Shown here in pieces: positions 50,333-53,399 of a stretch of 53,399 nt of DNA. The stretch comes from an uncultured Lachnospiraceae bacterium (GTDB lineage: Bacteria > Bacillota > Clostridia > Lachnospirales > Lachnospiraceae): positions 1-53,399 of the forward strand of contig CAJURT010000026.1 of the NCBI GenBank assembly GCA_910588875.1, given 5' to 3'. The notes under the pieces were generated by a model, which ran no database searches, was not told the DNA's origin, and saw only the letters and a list, made by a program, of their open reading frames with translations. A program made the position numbers and the translations under genes. How positions within the stretch are numbered: the first letter of the stretch is position 1; each line of letters opens with the position of its first letter.

Positions 50333-51532
50333 ATGAGAAGGATGGGGTTATCCACATGGATGATGATTGCCCTGGTATTGGGGGTGGCAGTCGGGACAGT
50401 GTGCAATTCTATGGGCATTGACACAGCGCCCATAAAGCCTTTGGGGGATATTTTTATCAGCCTGGTGAAGATGCTGGTGGTGCCTCTTTTGATGGCATCC
50501 ATCATATCCGGAACCAGTTCTATGAATAATATGAGAAAGCTGGGGCGGGTTGCCATAAAGGCGATTGTTCTTTATGTGGCAACCATGTGCCTGGCCATGG
50601 TGCTGGGGATTCTTGTGGCCAATGTTGTCCGGCCCGGCCAGGGAGTTACCCTGGCAGCAGATGCGGCTGCGGCCTATGAAGGGAAGGAGTTTCCCGGCTT
50701 TTTCCAGACCCTGTACAGCATGGTGCCGAACAATGTAATTGCGGCTATGGCGGCAGGAGATCTGCTTCCCCTGATTTTGTTTTCCGTGTTTTTCGGTTTT
50801 TGCATGAACGCGGTGGGGGAGAAATCAAAGCTGGTGGCAGATGTTGTGGCCTCCTTTGCAGAGATTATGTATAAAATGACAGGCTATGTGATGATGTATG
50901 CACCCATCGGAGCATTTGCCCTGATCTGCAATACCGTGGGAAATTACGGCATGGCGGTGATTCTTCCTCTTGGGAAAATGATACTCACGGTCTATGCAAC
51001 CCTGATTGCCTTTGTTTTCCTGGTCTATGCCCCCATGCTGAAGGGCTGCTGCGGCATCTCGGCGGCACGCTTCTTAAAGGCCATGGAGGAGCCATTGCTG
51101 ATCGCATTCAGCACAACTTCCAGTATGGCGGCTCTGCCGTCGAATATGCGGGCTTCCCAGGAACTGGGCCTTTCCAGGGATGTGAGCAGCTTTCTGATTC
51201 CCCTGGGAAATACGGTGAATATGGCTGGGGCAGCCATGTATATTGCCATTGTCTCCAATTTTGTGGCTCAGGCTTACGGGATGCAGCTGTCTCTGGGGAA
51301 GCAGGTCAACATTGTCCTTACCGCCCTGCTGATTTCCGTCGGCGCGGTGGGAATCCCAGGCTATATGATTGTGATGATGACCAGTGTATTCCAGACGGTA
51401 GGGATTCCTTTAGACGGGGTTTCCCTGGTGGCGGGGGTAGATAAGATTCTGGATATGGCCAGGACTCCCTGCAATATTATCGGTGATGTGGCAATTGCCC
51501 TGGTGGTGGACAAGACGGAAAAGAACAGGTAG
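50333..51532 (+). CDS. DAACS-family dicarboxylate/amino-acid:cation symporter
   Basis: 399 residues. Eight membrane segments and two re-entrant loops of the GltP/GltT fold are indicated by FISLVKMLVVPLLMASI, the serine-rich hairpin TTSSMAALPSNM, and LGNTVNMAGAAMYIA (Na+/substrate site). The family moves glutamate, aspartate, serine, threonine or C4-dicarboxylates. The GTG-free ATG start at 50333 follows AGGAGGGGG by a few bases. It lies 19 bp after the PLP-enzyme gene and would supply its substrate. Specificity cannot be read from these residues alone. Confidence 0.93.
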   Translation: MRRMGLSTWMMIALVLGVAVGTVCNSMGIDTAPIKPLGDIFISLVKMLVVPLLMASIISGTSSMNNMRKLGRVAIKAIVLYVATMCLAMVLGILVANVVRPGQGVTLAADAAAAYEGKEFPGFFQTLYSMVPNNVIAAMAAGDLLPLILFSVFFGFCMNAVGEKSKLVADVVASFAEIMYKMTGYVMMYAPIGAFALICNTVGNYGMAVILPLGKMILTVYATLIAFVFLVYAPMLKGCCGISAARFLKAMEEPLLIAFSTTSSMAALPSNMRASQELGLSRDVSSFLIPLGNTVNMAGAAMYIAIVSNFVAQAYGMQLSLGKQVNIVLTALLISVGAVGIPGYMIVMMTSVFQTVGIPLDGVSLVAGVDKILDMARTPCNIIGDVAIALVVDKTEKNR

Positions 51533-51587
51533 ATCCTGTGGGGCAAAAAGCCTGTGAAAAAATAAAAAAGAAATGGGAACAGCAAAT

Positions 51588-51962
51588 ATGAAATATATTC
51601 AGACAAACAATGCATTAAAACCAAACGGACATTATGCCCAGGCCGTTGAGCAGGGAGGCTTTCTCTTCCTTTCCGGAATACTCCCCTTTCACCGGGAGAC
51701 CGGGGCCTATGTGGAGGGAACCGTGGAGGAGCAGATGAGGGAGATCCTGGCAAATCTGGACAGCATCCTTCAGGCGGGAGGAAGTTCGCGCCTGAAGGTG
51801 CTGAAAACCACAATCTATATCTCAGATATGGAGGAGTGGGGGAGGGTAAATAAATCATATCAGGAGTATTTTGAAGAACACACTCCTGCCAGGAGTATTG
51901 TGGCCGTGAGTAATCTTCACTTTGGGGCCCATCTGGAGATGGAGGCAATCGCCTGGGTCTGA
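51588..51962 (+). CDS. ridA: RidA-family enamine/imine deaminase
   Basis: 124 residues from the Met at 51588, giving the usual N-terminus MKYIQTNNALKPNGHYAQA; an upstream ATG at 51573 is possible. The family segments GGFLFLSGILPF, QMREILANLDSIL, and PARSIVAV with the catalytic Arg are present. RidA hydrolyses the reactive 2-aminoacrylate or related imines released by PLP dehydratases. Its place after the PLP enzyme and symporter strongly suggests that the PLP enzyme makes such an intermediate. Confidence 0.93.
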   Translation: MKYIQTNNALKPNGHYAQAVEQGGFLFLSGILPFHRETGAYVEGTVEEQMREILANLDSILQAGGSSRLKVLKTTIYISDMEEWGRVNKSYQEYFEEHTPARSIVAVSNLHFGAHLEMEAIAWV

Positions 51963-51984
51963 GGATGGGGAACAAAGACAGCGG

Positions 51985-52350
51985 TTATTTGTCATTGATC
52001 ACACAGCGCACATTCTTTTCCTCCAAGGCAGCTTTCATATCGGACGGCAGAGCCAGCTTTGCCGTCCGATATCCTTTATAATATACGGTTTTGGTTTTTC
52101 CGTCTTTTTTTGTAACCTTGATTGCCATGCTGTAGGAGAATTTGTGTTCCAATTCCCAGGGACTATATTTCAATTCTACTGACTCAATATCAGAAAGAGG
52201 GATGGGATATGGTATTCCTGTGTTTAACACGAGGCTGTCGTCTTCAAAGAAAAAAGCCCCGGTAAGAGAACCGTTTTTGTATTTGTTTCTAGAATACAGG
52301 AAATAAGCCACAAAAATAACCATAGGAATCATGCCGATCAAAAATACCAT
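51985..52350 (-). CDS. Small membrane-anchored protein with PH-like domain
   Basis: 121 residues. One N-terminal membrane helix (about 2-20) and a beta-rich cytoplasmic or external domain with a PH-like look (IPLSDIESVELKYSPWELEHKFSYSMAIKV). GAGGAGG precedes the ATG. No family name is certain. It converges with ridA, 22 bp away. Confidence 0.7.
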   Translation of the reverse strand: MVFLIGMIPMVIFVAYFLYSRNKYKNGSLTGAFFFEDDSLVLNTGIPYPIPLSDIESVELKYSPWELEHKFSYSMAIKVTKKDGKTKTVYYKGYRTAKLALPSDMKAALEEKNVRCVINDK

Positions 52351-52492
52351 AACTATCCTCCTCGTTTGATTGATTTTTTAAACGATTATAGCAGCATGGG
52401 GGGTGAGTTGTCCATGTTTTTCTTGCTAAATACCAAAATATAGGATAAAATGAGTTAACAGAAAAAACAGGAAAAATCGATGGGGGACGGAG

Positions 52493-53131
52493 ATGCATAC
52501 CTTGTTACAGAGATATTGTCAGATAGCCGATGTGATTGCAGGGACTTTTGGCTCCCGGTGCGAGGCAGTGGTACATGATCTGTCCCAGCCGGAAAGTTCG
52601 GTGGTGTACGTGGCAAACGGGAGTGTGACAGACCGGGCTGTGGGGCAGTCCTTTGACCATCTGGTCCGTCAGGTGCTGATGAATAAAAAGTTTAAGGATG
52701 ACCGGGCGATCAACTATGTGTTTGAGATGCCGGATCACCGGAAGATTCGTTCTTCCTCCCTGCTTATCCGGGACGAGGAGGATAAGATTGTGGGGATGCT
52801 CTGCATTAACTATGACATTTCCGGATGGCTGCAGATGCAGGAGGAGTTGGGGAGGATGCTTTGCTTAGAGCCAGCGGAGGCGCTGCCCCAGGAGGAGAAA
52901 GAGGTGACTCCGGATGTGATGACGATTATCGATGACCTGATTCAGAAGATTGTGGGCAATCAGGATGTGAAGAACCTGACCAGGAAAAAATGCGTGGAAC
53001 TGGTGCGCTTTATGGATGAGAAGGGAGTGTTCCTTGTGAAGGGCACTGTGGATAAGGTGGCGGAGATTATGGGCGTGACCCGGGTGACGATTTACAGCTA
53101 CCTGGATGAGGCGAAGGGGAAGAAGCGGTAG
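52493..53131 (+). CDS. YheO-type transcriptional regulator (PAS plus helix-turn-helix)
   Basis: 212 residues. The N-terminal half is a YheO-like PAS domain (FGSRCEAVVHDLSQPESSVVY and GMLCINYDIS segments); the C-terminal 60 residues form a helix-turn-helix (VDKVAEIMGVTRVTIYSYLDE). GGGGGACGG precedes the ATG. Proteins of this kind are commonly found beside amino-acid catabolism genes, and this one probably controls the PLP-enzyme/symporter/RidA unit upstream, by proximity. Confidence 0.88.
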   Translation: MHTLLQRYCQIADVIAGTFGSRCEAVVHDLSQPESSVVYVANGSVTDRAVGQSFDHLVRQVLMNKKFKDDRAINYVFEMPDHRKIRSSSLLIRDEEDKIVGMLCINYDISGWLQMQEELGRMLCLEPAEALPQEEKEVTPDVMTIIDDLIQKIVGNQDVKNLTRKKCVELVRFMDEKGVFLVKGTVDKVAEIMGVTRVTIYSYLDEAKGKKR

Positions 53132-53149
53132 AGGAGGGGAAAAAATTGG

Positions 53150-53232
53150 TAAAATTGCCAAAAACTCAGCCCTTTTGTTTTTGGCTCCCACTTATGGTAG
53201 GGTACACCGCTTTGGGGTATTGCTACCCGATA
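53150..53232 (-). ncRNA. Candidate small RNA of about 80 nt with promoter and terminator
   Basis: Driven by the perfect promoter at 53238-53266, the minus-strand transcript would begin near 53231, fold GGTAG/CTACC (53198-53229) and end at a terminator GCCAAAAAC/GTTTTTGGC (53157-53185) followed by a T-rich tract. No coding frame is seen. The same hairpin ends the regulator transcript on the plus strand. It may be an antisense antitoxin or regulator RNA without a recognisable partner here. Confidence 0.6.
53157..53185. terminator. Shared convergent terminator
   Basis: Perfect 9-bp arms GCCAAAAAC/GTTTTTGGC. Confidence 0.8.
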
Positions 53233-53237
53233 CTGTT

Positions 53238-53266
53238 ATTATAGGGATTGGTTCAGGTTATGTCAA
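53238..53266 (-). promoter_or_regulatory. Perfect consensus promoter of the small RNA
   Basis: On the minus strand TTGACA, 17-bp spacer, TATAAT. Confidence 0.88.
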
Positions 53267-53287
53267 TGAGTTTAGAAAAAGTTAAGA

Positions 53288-53364
53288 GTTTCCCTGGCAG
53301 TGTCGTTGCTGTTCACACCCAATGTCAGTAAGTTAAGTTATTCCAAAAGGTACGCCAGGGAAAC
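53288..53364. repeat. 11-bp perfect inverted repeat near the right edge
   Basis: GTTTCCCTGGC (53288-53298) and GCCAGGGAAAC (53354-53364) are separated by 55 bp. It lies in a region without genes that runs off the window, so it could be a hairpin, an operator pair, or an element end. Confidence 0.5.
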
Positions 53365-53399
53365 GGGGAGAGCAGCCATCGGAAAGGGTCTGCTGCTTT

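Overview
The window looks like a chromosomal segment of a gut-type Clostridia, most likely Lachnospiraceae. The evidence is AGGAGG-type ribosome sites, TTGACA/TATAAT promoters, roughly balanced GC, and the gene families present: family-5 and CUT1 ABC importers, a DUF503 protein, paired WYL regulators, a YheO-type regulator and a lipobox binding protein. Species cannot be named from the sequence alone. All homology statements come from reading the translations; no search was run.

Layout. 1-11.6 kb: the end of a DmpA-type peptidase, a divergent regulator built like a sigma-54 activator but with degenerate ATPase motifs, then an eight-gene peptide uptake and hydrolysis operon (binding protein, two permeases, two ATPases, M55 D-aminopeptidase, M42 aminopeptidase, C26 gamma-glutamyl hydrolase). 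11.9-18.2 kb: a chemoreceptor, a CitMHS-type citrate carrier and an overlapping response regulator/hybrid kinase pair. 18.3-26.7 kb, minus strand: a Na/Pi cotransporter, a GntR/FCD regulator, then an operon of a zinc-site URO-D-family methyltransferase homologue, a CUT1 sugar importer and a cysteine-desulfidase-family enzyme behind a perfect consensus promoter. 27.1-31.1 kb: a zinc-ribbon/FecR/YARHG membrane protein and an Old-Yellow-Enzyme gene broken by a small deletion.

31.1-44.8 kb is the most unusual part. Two overlapping WYL regulators face about 700 bp of dense RNA-like structure followed by a slipin gene. Inside that stretch lies a canonical tRNA T-arm, a short closed hairpin and a canonical D-arm, in that permuted order. 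This is the topology described for YrlA, the bacterial Y RNA that mimics tRNA. Further along the same strand come a LURP-one protein, a YccF protein, two RlaP-type nucleotidyltransferases, a repeat-built micro-ORF and a KptA RNA 2'-phosphotransferase carrying a 60-residue Asn-His-Gly repeat tail. I read this as a candidate RNA-surveillance/repair island; no Ro60/Rsr or RtcB gene is in the window. Housekeeping-type genes (exoA, a MarR-MATE pair, tatD, DUF503, an EamA transporter) are interspersed.

44.8-46.5 kb is a graveyard: a Fic fragment, two tandem diverged small-RNA-like units, an N-terminally truncated PemK/MazF gene and mobile-element-like coding debris. 46.5-53.4 kb holds an acetamidase/formamidase, a broken GNAT gene, a ferritin-like protein, then a threonine-synthase-like PLP enzyme, a DAACS symporter, RidA and a YheO-type regulator that look like one amino-acid catabolic unit. 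The window ends with a likely minus-strand small RNA that has a perfect promoter and its own terminator.
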